Assembly: GCA_963377175.1 (NCBI GenBank)
Contig: CAUJNA010001590.1
Coordinates: 1 to 64,000, forward strand
Length of the DNA: 64,000 bases
Direction: 5' to 3'
DNA from: Effrenium voratum
Lineage: Eukaryota; Sar; Dinophyceae; Suessiales; Symbiodiniaceae
How positions within the stretch are numbered: the stretch's first letter is position 1; every line of letters starts with the position of its first letter. Below, one piece after another: positions 47,471 through 57,609 of this stretch. The notes below the pieces were generated by a model, which was given only the letters and a program-made list of their open reading frames with translations, was not told where the DNA came from and did no database searches. The position numbers and the translations under genes are program-made.

Positions 47471-50342
47471 CTCCAAAACATCCTTGCGATCTTCGTAGCC
47501 GTCGGTGTCAGCAGCAGGCGGCTCTTCGTCCAACTCGGCCAGAAAGCAAAGACGCGAGGCCACGTCGACAGGGTCTGCCCTCTCCTGGCAGTCTGCCAGC
47601 CGCCACCAGCCTGACTGGCATGCTCTTCAGGAAGAGGCGCAGAAAACACAGAACGCAAGCTGCACCCTTGACGTCCGAACCAGCAGACAAAAACACTTAT
47701 TACAGTACACAGATCCAGCCTGCTCGGTGGTCACCGCGAGCGTCCAAAACGGCAGCCAGCAGCGCGTGCTGCAAAGGAACACACAGGCCAGGAGTCGCCA
47801 CGACCTGCAAGCTAGCCACAGCGTCTTCCCACGTGACAGCGACCTGCGAGGCCAGCGCAGCCTCCACTGCAGGCCACTGCTGCAACGCGCTGACAACTCT
47901 TGTGACGAGTATCCGCGCCTCTTCAGCAGCAGAGCAGTGCCTGCGGGCAATGACCTCCACGGTGACATCCAAACAGTACGCCGCCGCAGCCCTGCACAAG
48001 TTCGAGGACTCGACGATGTCCCGCGCAGCAGCAGCCACAGCTTCAGCAGTTTCTGCTCGGGCATCACGCAGCTTGCGAAGCAATCGCCATACGTGGTACT
48101 TGATGTCCGCTTGAGCGCCTGGAGCAGCCAGCGGGCACAAAGCCATGACAATCCTATGAACCAATGTGTCCCTGGTGATATTCTCGAACGGGACGCCCAG
48201 CTCCATAGCCAATCCTTGTAAACACGGCTCAGCATTGCGCAGTGGAACTCCACGAAGTCGGGCCCGAAGACTCGGGGCCGCCCCGTCGCCCAGCGCCGCT
48301 GCCAACTGCCGCAAGCCATCTGCGGTAACGCGGTCGTCGGCGCTGGCACGCCCCGCAGTATCCTCAGGCCGATAGAATACGGAGAAGCGCGCGCGAACCC
48401 AAGCACTCCGTCTCTAAACAGCGCAGCGCATATCGCACTGTAAACTTGCACGCAGCAAAAGCCACCCAACCGAGCAACGCGGCGTCGCTCCCTCATCGCG
48501 CCTGCTCCTCGGAAACGTGCTGCGCCACCTTCTCTAGCAGCTCCGCTTTGGACGCGTTGCGTCCAGCTTCGTATTGCTGCACGCCTGCGGTGCCAGCAAG
48601 CTGTCGCAGCTGCACGGCGGTCTGCTTGGCGAGCTCCTCGCGCAGCCAGCCAGCTCCCCGCGCGGCAAAGCCTTCTCGCACAGAGTCCAGCAGCTGCTGC
48701 GACTCGGTGGTCGCAGGATCGGTGGCCGCAGGATCCTGAGCCACAACTACACAAAAGACGCGAGTCACAACTACACAAAACATGCTCCAACACTGGCCTA
48801 TCATAGCCAATGCAATCGAATTGTTTTATGCCCCAGGACTGACCTATGCTGTGGAAACCACGTGGACATGGGCTTCAACGGGACCACACAACAGGAGGTC
48901 TGCGCAGCAACAGCAGGCCAACTGAGCAACGCGGCGTCGCTCCCTCATCGCGCCTGCTCCTGGGAAACGTGCTGCGCCACCTTCTCTAGCAGCTCCGCTT
49001 TGGACGCGTTGCGTCCAGCTTCGTATTGCTGCAGGCCCGCGGCGCCAGCAAGCTGTCGCAGCTGCGCGCGGGTCCGCTTGGTGAGCTCCTCGCGCAGCCA
49101 GCCAGCTCCCCGTGCGGCAAAGCCTTCTCGCATAGAGTCCAGCAGCTGCTGCGACTCGGTGGCCGCAGGATCCTGAGCCACAACTACACAAAAGACGCGA
49201 GTCACAACTACACAAAAGATGCCCCAACACTGGCCTATCATAGCCAATGCGATCGAATTGTTTTATGCCCCAGGACTGACCTATGCTGTGGAAACCACGT
49301 GGACATGGGCTTCAACGGGACAACGCAACAGGAGGTCTGCGCAGCAACAGCAGGCCAACTGAGCAACGCGGCGTCGTTCCCTCATCGCGCCTGCTCCTGG
49401 GAAACGTGCTGCGCCACCTTCTCTAGCAGCTCCGCTTTGGGCAGGTTGCGTCCAGCTTCACGTTGCTGCACGCCCGCAGTGCCAGCAAGCTGTCGCAGCT
49501 GCACGGCGGTCTGCTTGGCGAGCTCCTCGCGCAGCCAGCCAGCTCCCCGTGCGGCAAAGCCTTCTCGCAGAGTGTCCAGCAGCTGCTGCGACTCGGAGGC
49601 CACAGGATCCTGAGCCACAACTACACAAAAGATGCGAGTCGCAACTACACAACAGATGCCCCAACACCGGCCTATCATAGCCAATGCGATCGAATTGTTT
49701 TATGCCTCGGGACTGACCTATGCTGTGGAAACCACATGGACATCGGCTTCAACGCGACAACGCCGCAGGAGGTCTGCGCGGCAACAGCAGCCCAACTGAG
49801 CAACGCGGCGTCGGTCCCTCATCGCGCCTGCTTCTCGGAAATGTGCTGCGCCACCTTCTCTAGCAGCTCCGCTTTGGGCAGGTTGCGTCCAGCTTCGTAT
49901 TGCTGCACGTCCGCGGCGCCAGCAAGCTGTCGCAGCTGCACGGCGGTCCGCTTGGTGAGCTCCTGGCGCAGCCAGCCAGCTCCCCGCGCGGCATAGCCTT
50001 CTCGCAGAGTGTCCAGTAGCTGCTGCGACTCGGTGGCCGCACGATCCTGAGCCACAACTACACAAAAGATGCCCCAAGAGTGGATCATTAAATACACAAT
50101 GTTACTGCTCTAGGCCCAAAACTGGCCTATAGCTAATGTTATCGAATACCAAAGCTTCGCTGGTCGTGCATTCACTGGTGCGTTCACTTGCTAACCCGCA
50201 AAACTCCACATGCGTGGCTGAAGCACGACAACGCGAAGCAGGTGAAGCGACGTGCATCCTGTGCCTCTGCGTCTTGCTCCTGTCTGGGCCCTGCCTGCTC
50301 CTTGGACAGCCGCTGCAGCGCGTCACCATCGCCGCGCGCCAT
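47447..50342 (-). CDS. Seven-exon gene with four SAP-like repeat exons (598 aa, intact)
   Basis: Exons on the minus strand: 50342-50295, 50046-49828, 49609-49391, 49172-48954, 48735-48502, 48413-47720, 47610-47447. They sum to 1797 nt, 599 codons with a TGA. The first exon is MARGDGDALQRLSKEQ, with an in-frame TAG upstream of its ATG. Exons 2-5 each encode one repeat of about 73 aa (DPAATESQQLLDSLREGF ... TAVQLRQLAG ... ASKAELLEKVAQHVSEEQ). The TAVQLRQLAG-to-KAELLEKV part resembles the helix-extended-helix of SAP/HeH/Rho-N DNA-binding motifs. Exon 6 (RRSAWVRARFSVFYRPEDTA) carries a fifth weaker repeat (LQGLAMELGVPFENITRDTL) and a helical domain of no known family. Exon 7 ends EARLPRLG. All introns begin GC and end AG. 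A nuclear DNA-associated role is inferred only from the repeat. Confidence 0.75.
47611..47719 (-). other. Predicted 109-bp GC-AG intron with AGGCTGG at both ends
   Basis: CGAGCAG|GCTGGATCT ... CCAGTCAG|GCTGGTGG. The 7-bp word AGGCTGG is present at both splice junctions. Excision gives DARGDHRAG-WWRLADC in phase (1-base overhang). Terminal direct repeats at splice sites are the hallmark of introner-derived introns. Confidence 0.65.
48736..50046 (-). repeat. Exon-intron tandem duplication, 437-bp unit (exons 2-5)
   Basis: Three 437-bp units (219-nt exon plus 218-bp intron) and a fourth exon of 234 nt. Introns are as similar as exons, sharing CAGCATAGGTCAGTCC and ACACAAAAGATGCC-type words, so duplication is recent. 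The fourth exon has an extra 15-nt insertion duplicating DPAAT. All exons are phase 0-0, so unit number can change without breaking the frame. Confidence 0.85.
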
Positions 50343-50729
50343 GCAAGCAATACACTCGATGCGGCGGTTAGTACACTATACCGATGCCCAACACGCTCGA
50401 TGCGGTGGCTTCGATCTGGCGAGCTGTAGAAAATGTAGCTGCTGCTGGGTAGTCTTGCTCTACTGCTCTACATGTGGGGCTCCGAAAATATGCTGCCGAC
50501 GGCGCAAAAGCAAAAGCATGTCTCAAGGTAAACCGAGCCTCAACTCATGCGGATCCTCAACTCAAGTGCGCACGCAGTGCTCCAAAAACTATCGGAACGG
50601 CTGCCGGGTGCAAAGGCTGCTGCTGAGAAGTCTTGCTTCAATGCTGCATGTGGAAATGCGCCAAACACTCTTTGCAAACACTGCAGGTAAATTTGACTTC
50701 GCCCTGAAGGACGGCGCTGCCCACGAAAC
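50343..50729. other. 5' flank of the intact gene; no second gene seen
   Basis: Contains a loose duplication (GTAGCTGCTGCTGGGTAGTC / AGGCTGCTGCTGAGAAGTC, each followed by CATGTGG) at about 50436-50480 and 50615-50655. No promoter motif could be recognised. Confidence 0.4.
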
Positions 50730-50817
50730 AAAAAGAAACAAGCCAATAGCAACCGGCTCCTGCCCGAGTCAGACACAAAAATCGCTATGTCATGAAAGCG
50801 TATGTTTCTGCAAAGCA

Positions 50818-51290
50818 GGCTCGTGTAACTTAGCTCTGCGCAAGATGGCTGTGCGCAACTTGGCACGCTACTACCTGGCGAGCGCAAGCTACTGTACGCG
50901 AGTGGCTCTGCGCAACTTGGCTCTATAAAGCGTAGCTCTGCGCGAGTCTGCTCAGCGCAATGTGCTTTGCTCAAGTTGCGCTGCATGGTTTCTCACGAAA
51001 GTGGTCTGCGCAAGCTGCACTGTTCCAGGCTGCTTTCGGGCAAGTTGCTCTCTGCACGCTGCTGCGCGCAAGTGCTCTGTGCAGGTTGCTCTGCGCAAGT
51101 GCTCTGAGCAAGTTGCTCTGCGCAAGTGCTCTGCGCCAGTTGCTCCGTGCGAGCGCTTTGCGCATGTGCTCTGTGCAAGTTGGTCTGTGCAAGGTGCTCT
51201 GCGCAAGTGCTTTGTGCAAGTGCTCTGTGCAATTCGCTGAGCGCAAGTTGCCCTGTGCAAGTGACTCTGCGCAAGTTGCTCTGCGCAAGT
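50818..51290 (+). repeat. 15-bp satellite, family B, in unit 1
   Basis: About 30 copies of GCTCTGCGCAAGTT variants with 14-16 bp spacing. Confidence 0.85.
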
Positions 51291-51600
51291 GCTGCCGGAG
51301 CTGCGGGGGTGTGCTCCGCGTACTATTTGTACTTATAGCGATTGTCCAGCCGGAGCCGCGGGAATGTGCTCCGCGTACTACGTCTGTACTTAAAAATTGC
51401 GATTTTCCAACCGGAGCTGCAGGAGCACGCTCCGCGTACTACGTTTGTACTTAAACGCTGCGATTTTCAAGCCGGAGCTGCGGGGGTGTGCTCCGCGTAC
51501 TACGTTTGTACTTAAAAGTTGCGATTTTCCAGCCTGAGCTGCGGGAGCACGCTCCGCACACTACGTCTGTACTTAAAAGTTACGATTTTCAAGCCGGAGC
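51290..51600 (+). repeat. 61-bp tandem array, in unit 1
   Basis: Five copies of a unit containing CCGGAGCTGCGGGAGCACGC, CCGCGTACTACGTTTGTACT and TAAAAGTTGCGATTTTC. Confidence 0.85.
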
Positions 51601-51680
51601 TGCCGCGGACCAGGGGGGAATCGAACCCGCGACCGCGGGATTGCGAAAGCAGGCGCGCAAACCACGAGACAACTTCCAAA
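51601..51680 (-). other. tRNA-like block, in unit 1
   Basis: Read on the minus strand: CTCGTGGTTTGCGCGC (D-arm-like), CTGCTTTCGCAATCC (anticodon-arm-like), GTCGCGGGTTCGATTCCC (T-arm with TTCGATT loop). The acceptor ends do not pair and the D-stem is imperfect, so it is a relic. The B-box-like GGTTCGATTCC is intact. Confidence 0.5.
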
Positions 51681-51699
51681 GGCCGTTTCGCGAGCAAGA

Positions 51700-52490
51700 A
51701 AAATGCACGGCGCCACAGCGAGAGCGCTTCGACACGCACAATCTCCGCAGAGGGTTCGCCGAGACTAAGACAAATTCGCACGGCGCCACAGCGAGAGCGC
51801 TTCGACACGCACAATCTCCGCAGAGGGTTCGCCGAGACTAAGACAAATTCGCACGGCGCCACAGCGAGAGCGCTTCGACGCGCATGATCTCCGCAGACGG
51901 TCGCGCGCGCACCGCAGAAGTCGTAAAAAGTCCTCAGTTTTTGAACCTCGACCACGCGAATCTCCGCAGAGGGTCGCGCGCGCACCGCAGAAATCGTAAA
52001 AATCCCTCAGTTTTTGGGGGGGTGTGGGGGTGGGTTGGGAAGTGGGGGTTGAAACCTCGAGCGACGAACCCACGCGAATCTCCGCAGGGGTCGCGCGCCG
52101 CCTGCAAAAATCGAAAAAAGACCTCATTTTTTTGAACCACGACCATCGCGAAAACTTCTCCGCAGCAGGGTCGCGCGGCGCCATAGCTAAAAATCCGTAA
52201 AAAGATCCCCCCATATTTGAGAGCCTCGACCACGCGAATCTCCGCAGAAGGGTTGCGCGCGCACCGCCAGAAATCTGTAAAAAGTGTTTCCCCTCCTTCA
52301 GTTTTTCAACCTCGACCACGCGAATCTCCGCAGAGCGTCGCGCGCGGCTTGCAGAAATCGAAAAAAGTCCTCAGGTTTTGAACCTCGACCACGCGAATCT
52401 CCGCAGAGGGTCGCGCGCGCACCGCAGAAATCGTAAAAAGTCCTCAGTGTTTAACATCGACCACGCGGATCCCCGCAGAGGGTCGCAATC
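51700..52490 (+). repeat. 'GACC' tandem arrays, in unit 1
   Basis: Two related forms: 72-bp units with GGCGCCACAGCGAGAGCGC (51710-51880) and ~70-bp units with TTTTGAACCTCGACCACGCG then AATCTCCGCAGAGGGTCG (51930-52480). Both share CTCCGCAGAGGGTYCG. The GGGGTGTGGGGGTGGGTTGG run at 52018-52040 interrupts the array. Confidence 0.8.
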
Positions 52491-52579
52491 CCGAGCGATG
52501 ATCAAACTCCCGCCCCGGCGCCTTAGAAACCTGAACTAACTTACATAGCTGCTTACGCCGAAGCTCTAGGCAAGCTCTA

Positions 52580-53545
52580 CCTAACCTTGGCTCTGTGCCA
52601 CTTGGCTCTGTGCCACTTGGCTCTGTGCCACTTGGCTCAAATGTAACTTTGCTCTATGTAACCTTGGCTCATGTAACTTGGCTCTATGTAACTATGGCTC
52701 TATGAAACTTGCTCTATGTACTTGGCTCTATGTAACTTGGCTCTATTAACATTGGAACATGGCTCTAAGTAAATTGGTTTGGTCTAAGTAACTTGGCTCT
52801 ATGTACCTTGGCTCTATGTAAGCATGGCTCTATTACTTGGCTCTTGTACCTTGGCTCTATGTAACTTGGCTCTATGTAACTTGGCTCTATGTAACTTGGC
52901 TCTATGTAACTTGGCTCTATGTAACTTGGCTCTATGTAACTTGGCTCTATGTAACTTGGCTCTATGTAACTTGGCTCTATGTACTTGGCTCTATGTAACT
53001 TGGCTCTATGTAACTTGGCTCTATGTAACTTGGCTCTATGTAACTTGGCTCTATGTAACTTGGCTCTATGTAACTTGGCTCTATGTACCTTGGCTCTATG
53101 TAACTTGGCTCTATGTAACTTGGCTCTATGTAACTTGGCTCTATGTAACTTGGCTCTATGTAACTTGGCTCTATGTAACTTGGCTCTAAGTAACTTGGCT
53201 CTATGTAACTTGGCTCTATGTAACTTGGCTCTATGTAACTTGGCTCTATGTAACTGGCTCTATGTAACTTGGCTCTATGTAACTTGGCTCTATGTAACTT
53301 GGCTCTATGTAACTTGACTCTATGTAACTTGGCTCTATGTAACTTGGCTCTATGTAACTTGGCTCTATGTAACTTGGCTCTATGTAACTTGGCTCTATGT
53401 AACTTGGCTCTATGTAACTTGGCTCTGTGTAACTTGGCTCTATGTAACTAGGCTCTATGTAACTTGGCTCTATGTAACTTGGCTCTATGTAACTTGGCTC
53501 TATGTAACTTGGCTCTATGTAACTTGGCTCTATGTAACTTGTCCA
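52580..53545 (+). repeat. 15-bp satellite, family A, in unit 1
   Basis: About 60 copies of CTATGTAACTTGGCT, irregular at the left end and nearly perfect from 52850 to 53540. Open frames across it are repeat artefacts. Confidence 0.95.
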
Positions 53546-53689
53546 AGGGCTCCGCACGGAAGAACCCTTCGCGATGCTTTCGGGAAAAAAGAAACAAGCC
53601 AATAGCAACCGGCTCCTGCCCGAGTCAGACACAAAAATCGCTATGTCATGAAAGCGTATGTTTCTGCAAAGCAGGCTCGTGTAACTTAG

Positions 53690-54150
53690 CTCTGCGCAAG
53701 ATGGCTCTGCGCAACTTGGCGCGCTACTACCTGGCGAGCGCAAGCTACTTTACGCGAGTGGCTCTGCGCAACTTGGCTCTATAAAGCGTAGCTCTGCGCG
53801 AGTCTGCTCAGCGCAATGTGCTTTGCTCAAGTTGCGCTGCATGGTTTCTCACGAAAGTGGTCTGCGCAAGCTGCACTGTTCCAGGCTGCTTTCGGGCAAG
53901 TTGCTCTCTGTACGCTGCTGCGCGCAAGTGCTCTGTGCAGGTTGCTCTGCGCAAGTGCTCTGAGCAAGTTGCTGTGCGCAAGTGCTCTGCGCCAGTTGCT
54001 CCGTGCGAGCGCTTTGCGCATGTGCTCTGTGCAAGTTGGTCTGTGCAAGGTGCTCTGCGCAAGTGCTTTGTGCAAGTGCTCTGTGCAATTCGCTGAGCGC
54101 AAGTTGCCCTGTGCAAGTGACTCTGCGCAAGTTGCTCTGCGCAAGTGCTG
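53690..54150 (+). repeat. 15-bp satellite, family B, in unit 2
   Basis: Nearly identical to 50835-51293. Confidence 0.85.
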
Positions 54151-54525
54151 CCGGAGCTGCGGGGGTGTGCTCCGCGTACTACGTTTGTACTTAAAAGTTG
54201 CGATTGTCCAGCCGGAGCCGCGGGAATGTGCTCCGCGTACTACGTCTGTACTTAAAAATTGCGATTTTCCAACCGGAGCTGCAGGAGCACGCTCCGCGTA
54301 CTACGTTTGTACTTAAAAGTTGCGATTTTCAAGCCGGAGCTGCGGGGGTGTGCTCCGCGTACTACGTTTGCACTTAAAAGTTGCGATTTTCCAGCCTGAG
54401 CTGCGGGAGCACGCTCCGCGCACTACGTCTGTACTTAAAAGTTACGATTTTCCAGCCGGAGCTGCAGGAGCACGCTCCGCGTACTACGTTTGTACTTAAA
54501 AGCTGCGATTTTCCAGCCTGAGCTG
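54150..54525 (+). repeat. 61-bp tandem array, in unit 2
   Basis: Six copies, one more than in unit 1; the additional copy lies at the right end. Confidence 0.85.
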
Positions 54526-54529
54526 CCGC

Positions 54530-54612
54530 GGGACCAGGGGGGAATCGAACCCGCGACCGGCGGGATTGCGAAAGCTATCGCGCAAAAACCACGAGACCAC
54601 TTCCAAAGGGGC
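54530..54612 (-). other. tRNA-like block, in unit 2
   Basis: As in unit 1, with small insertions (GCGCGATAGCTTTCGC in the anticodon-arm region). GGTTCGATTCCC is unchanged between units although neighbouring bases differ. Confidence 0.5.
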
Positions 54613-54639
54613 CGTATTCGCGAGCAAGAAAAATATTGC

Positions 54640-55245
54640 ACAGGCGCCACAGCGCATCTCGTTTCGACAACGCACAATTCTCCCGCAGAGGGTTTCGCCG
54701 AGAACAAGGACAAATTCGCACGGCGCCACAGCGAGAGCGCTTCGACACGCACGATCTCCCGCAGAGGGTTCGCCGCGCTTGCAGAAATCGTAAAAAGTCC
54801 TCAGTTTTTTGAAACCTCGAAACCACGCGAATCACCGCAGAGGGTCGCGCGCGCATGCTAAAAAACGTAAAAAGAGTCCCTCATTTTTTGAACCCACTAC
54901 CACGTCGATCTCCGCAGAGGGTCGCGCGCGCATGCTAAAAAATCGTAAAAAGTCCCCAGTTTTTTGAGCCTCGACCGAACGCGAAATCTCGCAGAGTGGT
55001 TGCGCGCGCACCGCAAGAAACGTAAAAAGTTCCTCAAGTTTTTGAACCTCGACCACACTAATTCTCCGCAGAGGGTTGCGCGGGCAATGCTAAGAATCAT
55101 AAAAAATCCCCAGTTTTTTTTTGACCTCAACCACGCGAAATTTCTCCGCAGAGGGTTGCGCGCAGCAAATGCCTAATAAATCTCGTAAAAGGGTCCCCCA
55201 GTTTTTTGAAACCTCAGACCACGCGAATCTCCGCAGTAGGTCGCG
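54640..55245 (+). repeat. 'GACC' tandem arrays, in unit 2
   Basis: Same two forms as unit 1 but with many single-base insertions, for example TTTTTTGAAACCTCGAAACC; these indels mark faster decay than in the first 900 bp of the unit. Confidence 0.75.
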
Positions 55246-55324
55246 CGCGCAGATCAACGATCAAACTCCCGCCCCGGCCCCATAGAAACCTAAACTAACT
55301 TACATAGCTTGCTAACGCCGAAGC

Positions 55325-56050
55325 TCTAAGCTCTATGTAACTTGGCTCTATGTAACTTGGCTCTATGTAACTTGGCTCTATGTAACTTGGCTCTATGTAA
55401 CTTGGCTCTATGTAACTTGGCTCTATGTAACTTGTCTCAATGTAACTTGGCTCTATGTAACTTGGCTCTATGTAACTTGGCTCTATGTAACTTGGCTCTA
55501 TGTAACTTGGCTCTATGTAACTTGGCTCTATGTAACTTGGCTCATGTAACTTGGCTCTATGTAACTTGGCTCTATGTAACTTGGCTCTATGTAACTTGGC
55601 TCTATGTAACTTGGCTCTATGTAACTTGGCTCTATGTAACTTGGCTCTATGTAACTTGGCTCTATGTAACTTGGCTCTATGAAACTTGGCTCTATGAAAC
55701 TTGGCTCTATGTAACTTGGCTCTATGTAACTTGGCTCTATGTAACTTGGCTCTATGTAACTTGGCTCTATGTAACTTGGCTCTATGTAACTTGGCTCTAT
55801 GTAACTTGGCTCTATGTTACTTGGCTCTATGTAACTTGGCTCTATGTAACTTGGCTCTATGTAACTTGGCTCTATGTAACTTGGCTCTATGTAACTTGGC
55901 TCTATGTAACTTGGCTCTATGTAACTTGGCTCTATGTAACTTGGCTCTATGTAACTTGGCTCTATGTAACTTGGCTCTATGTAACTTGGCTCTATGTAAC
56001 TTGGCTCTATGTAACTTGGCTCTGTATGACTTAGCTCTATGTAACTTGTC
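55325..56050 (+). repeat. 15-bp satellite, family A, in unit 2
   Basis: About 48 nearly perfect copies. Confidence 0.95.
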
Positions 56051-56149
56051 CAAGGGCTCCGCACGGAAGAACCCTTCGCGATGCTTTCGGGAAAAAAAGA
56101 GGTTCAACAAGCTCACCGAAAAACCCAAGGACGGTGGAGCTGAGCTGAG

Positions 56150-56276
56150 CCAAAGGTGCAGCGCAGCGTCACGGTGTGCAAGACAGGCACCGTGTGTCAT
56201 ACGAGCCCGGAATGCCAGCATTATGGCATTATCTTGTGTGTGAGGGGAGTGAGGGCAGCATGTCAAGATTCAGGTG
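56150..56276 (+). pseudogene. Cys/His-rich copia-type tail fragment
   Basis: VCKTGTVCHTSPECQHYG resembles the Cys/His segment TGKVYHTSALCQHYRGG at 19680-19730. The frame is open to the next feature. It probably derives from the same kind of element tail. Confidence 0.35.
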
Positions 56277-56740
56277 AAAAACCGTCACTCCCAACCACAC
56301 ATCATGGAAACCTGTGCATGAACCGGAGGCTCCAAGTCGATCGAACAAAAGAGCGCGTCACTTGCGCTTGTCAGGGCCCCTTCAACCGGCTCCAACCTCT
56401 GATGTGGGTTGGATGGACAGCGCTATCTACTGACGAAGTCACAAGTTGGCTGAATGCGGCGCTTGGAACGCGTGATGCACGAGGGCCTGGTCGACTCACA
56501 TCACACGGGTTGAAAGCAACGCTGCTGAAGTGGTGCTTCCAGTACGGACTATCTGAAGAGGTCAGAGAGGTGCTTGGCCAGCACATGGGCCGCGGATCTT
56601 TGTCGGTGGCGGCAACGCAAGAGATCGCCAAGACAGTTCTGGAATCTGTGAGGCGTGGTTTGTTTCTCCCCGATTTGACCAGGGTGGGAAGTGTGATGTT
56701 TTATTTCCATGTCCGCAGCTTGACAGGTGACATCGTTTGA
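56277..56740 (+). pseudogene. Tyrosine-recombinase-like catalytic fragment
   Basis: The frame reads LSTDEVTSWLNAALGTRDAR, then RLTSHGLKATLLKWCFQYGL, REVLGQHMGRGSLS and SVRRGLFLPDLTRVG. 'SHxLKATLLxW....G......LLGxH' is the pattern I associate with degenerate tyrosine recombinases (Crypton/Ngaro-like) of dinoflagellates, where the H-x-x-R box appears as H-x-x-K and the second box as L-G-x-H. The nucleophilic Tyr is not visible; a Ser/Ala run replaces the expected region after LGQH. Likely a dead fragment. Confidence 0.45.
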
Positions 56741-56930
56741 GCTAGCAATGGTTCTCGAACTGCTTGGGGCGTTCATGGCTGGGATGCTTTGCTGCAAAAG
56801 CCTCAGACAAGTGTCCAGACAAAGTCTGGATTGCCAGGGCCAGACAGCAGTGTGTTTTCATTGCCACAGCAAGTGTATAAGTCTGAAGAAGTTCAGGCAG
56901 CACAAGGCCTGTGCAAAGACCAAGCGCTGA
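56727..56930 (+). pseudogene. Short frame with C2-H-C finger-like end
   Basis: 67 codons overlapping the previous frame. It has a hydrophobic start (ELAMVLELLGAFMAGMLCC) and an end with CFHCHSKCISLKKFRQHKAC, a possible zinc-finger relic. No family. Confidence 0.3.
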
Positions 56931-57234
56931 CACTCCAATTCAAACCGACGACCCTGACAAATGAGCGTGAGAGAGCGAGGGGCTGCTGTTGTGAGTTGTA
57001 AGGCCTTGTTTTACCCATTCTTTTTTTCTCTTTTCTGGTTGCGGTCTGGGGTGCGGTTTTCTTGGGGGAAGCAAAAGGCTCGTTGGTGCTCTGCGAGTGA
57101 GCTTGGCGGCTGCTGGAGCAAACGGCGCAAGGTGGCAACAAAGATGGAGGCAAAAGCAGGAAGACTCGAATGCCTCATGTTTGGCAAAGCAAGCGAGACA
57201 AAAGCTGCCGAGAGGATCTGCTGACCGTGTGCGC

Positions 57235-57606
57235 CCCGTGTTCGATGCCTTGTCTGTGCACCTTGAGACTCACTTGCGGATCCGCCTCGCCTGCATGCTG
57301 GTAAGACGCGTGTTTGGAATGCTTCTGGCCGTGAGGCAGCGGCAGCGACCCAGTGTGGCTTGGCGACCCCTCCCTGCCGGCAGCCCAGCGCGGCATCACT
57401 GTTTTGGGGGCGCCGCTGGGCGACCCAGAGCATGTTGCGGCTCAGCCGGACGCTGACCGGTCAACATCGGCGCTGCGTGTGGGCAGGCTAGGTTTCACAG
57501 CAACAGCCCAAGTCCCCCAGTGTTTTGGGGCGCCCCTTTAAGCAGAGTTTCCGGGGGTGAGCCACAGGACATGCAGTCGGAAAAAAAGGCGCGCGAGAAG
57601 GAAAAA
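57235..57606 (+). mobile_element. RLE-type LINE fragment with 3' tail
   Basis: 57300-57345 encodes GKTRVWNASGREAAAATQ (motif D end of the RT). After a frameshift comes WLGDPSLPAAQRGITVLGAP (motif E block). The end 57530-57606 has CCCCTTTAAGCAGAG and CGGAAAAAAAGGCGCGCGAG, the family's 3' tail. The intervening nuclease region is missing. Confidence 0.65.
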
Positions 57607-57609
57607 CCG

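Larger units (their letters stand above)
50730..53587. repeat. Higher-order composite repeat, unit 1 (2.86 kb)
   Basis: The order is: unique-like start (AAAAAGAAACAAGCCAATAGC), 15-bp array family B, 61-bp array, reverse tRNA-like block, ~70-bp 'GACC' array in two forms, CCCGCCCCGG-TTACATAGC joint, 15-bp array family A, terminal block GTCCAAGGGCTCCGCACGG to CTTTCGGGAAAAAA. Unit 2 repeats the whole series. The first 900 bp are almost identical between units; the GACC arrays and the family A arrays have diverged in copy number. Confidence 0.85.
53588..56098. repeat. Higher-order composite repeat, unit 2 (2.51 kb)
   Basis: Repeats the order of unit 1 from GAAACAAGCCAATAGC onward. 53588-54500 differs from 50738-51590 at only a handful of positions. 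It ends with the same GTCCAAGGGCTCCGCACGG ... CTTTCGGGAAAAAAA block at 56049-56098, after which sequence diverges from the start of unit 1. Confidence 0.85.

Noticed and set aside
47627..48793. A 388-codon minus-strand open frame.
   Set aside because: It crosses the splice junctions of the seven-exon gene in the wrong frame and contains Cys/Arg/Trp-rich nonsense; the spliced model explains the region better.
50818..51290. Regularly repeated short units as a possible CRISPR-like array.
   Set aside because: Units are 14-16 bp with no spacers, and the context is eukaryotic satellite.
55342..56034. A 230-codon plus-strand frame of LYVTW/LALCN repeats, with similar frames at 52824-53317 and on the minus strand (IEPSY repeats).
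   Set aside because: The frames are translations of the 15-bp satellite, whose unit length is a multiple of three. All six frames stay open and copy number varies freely.
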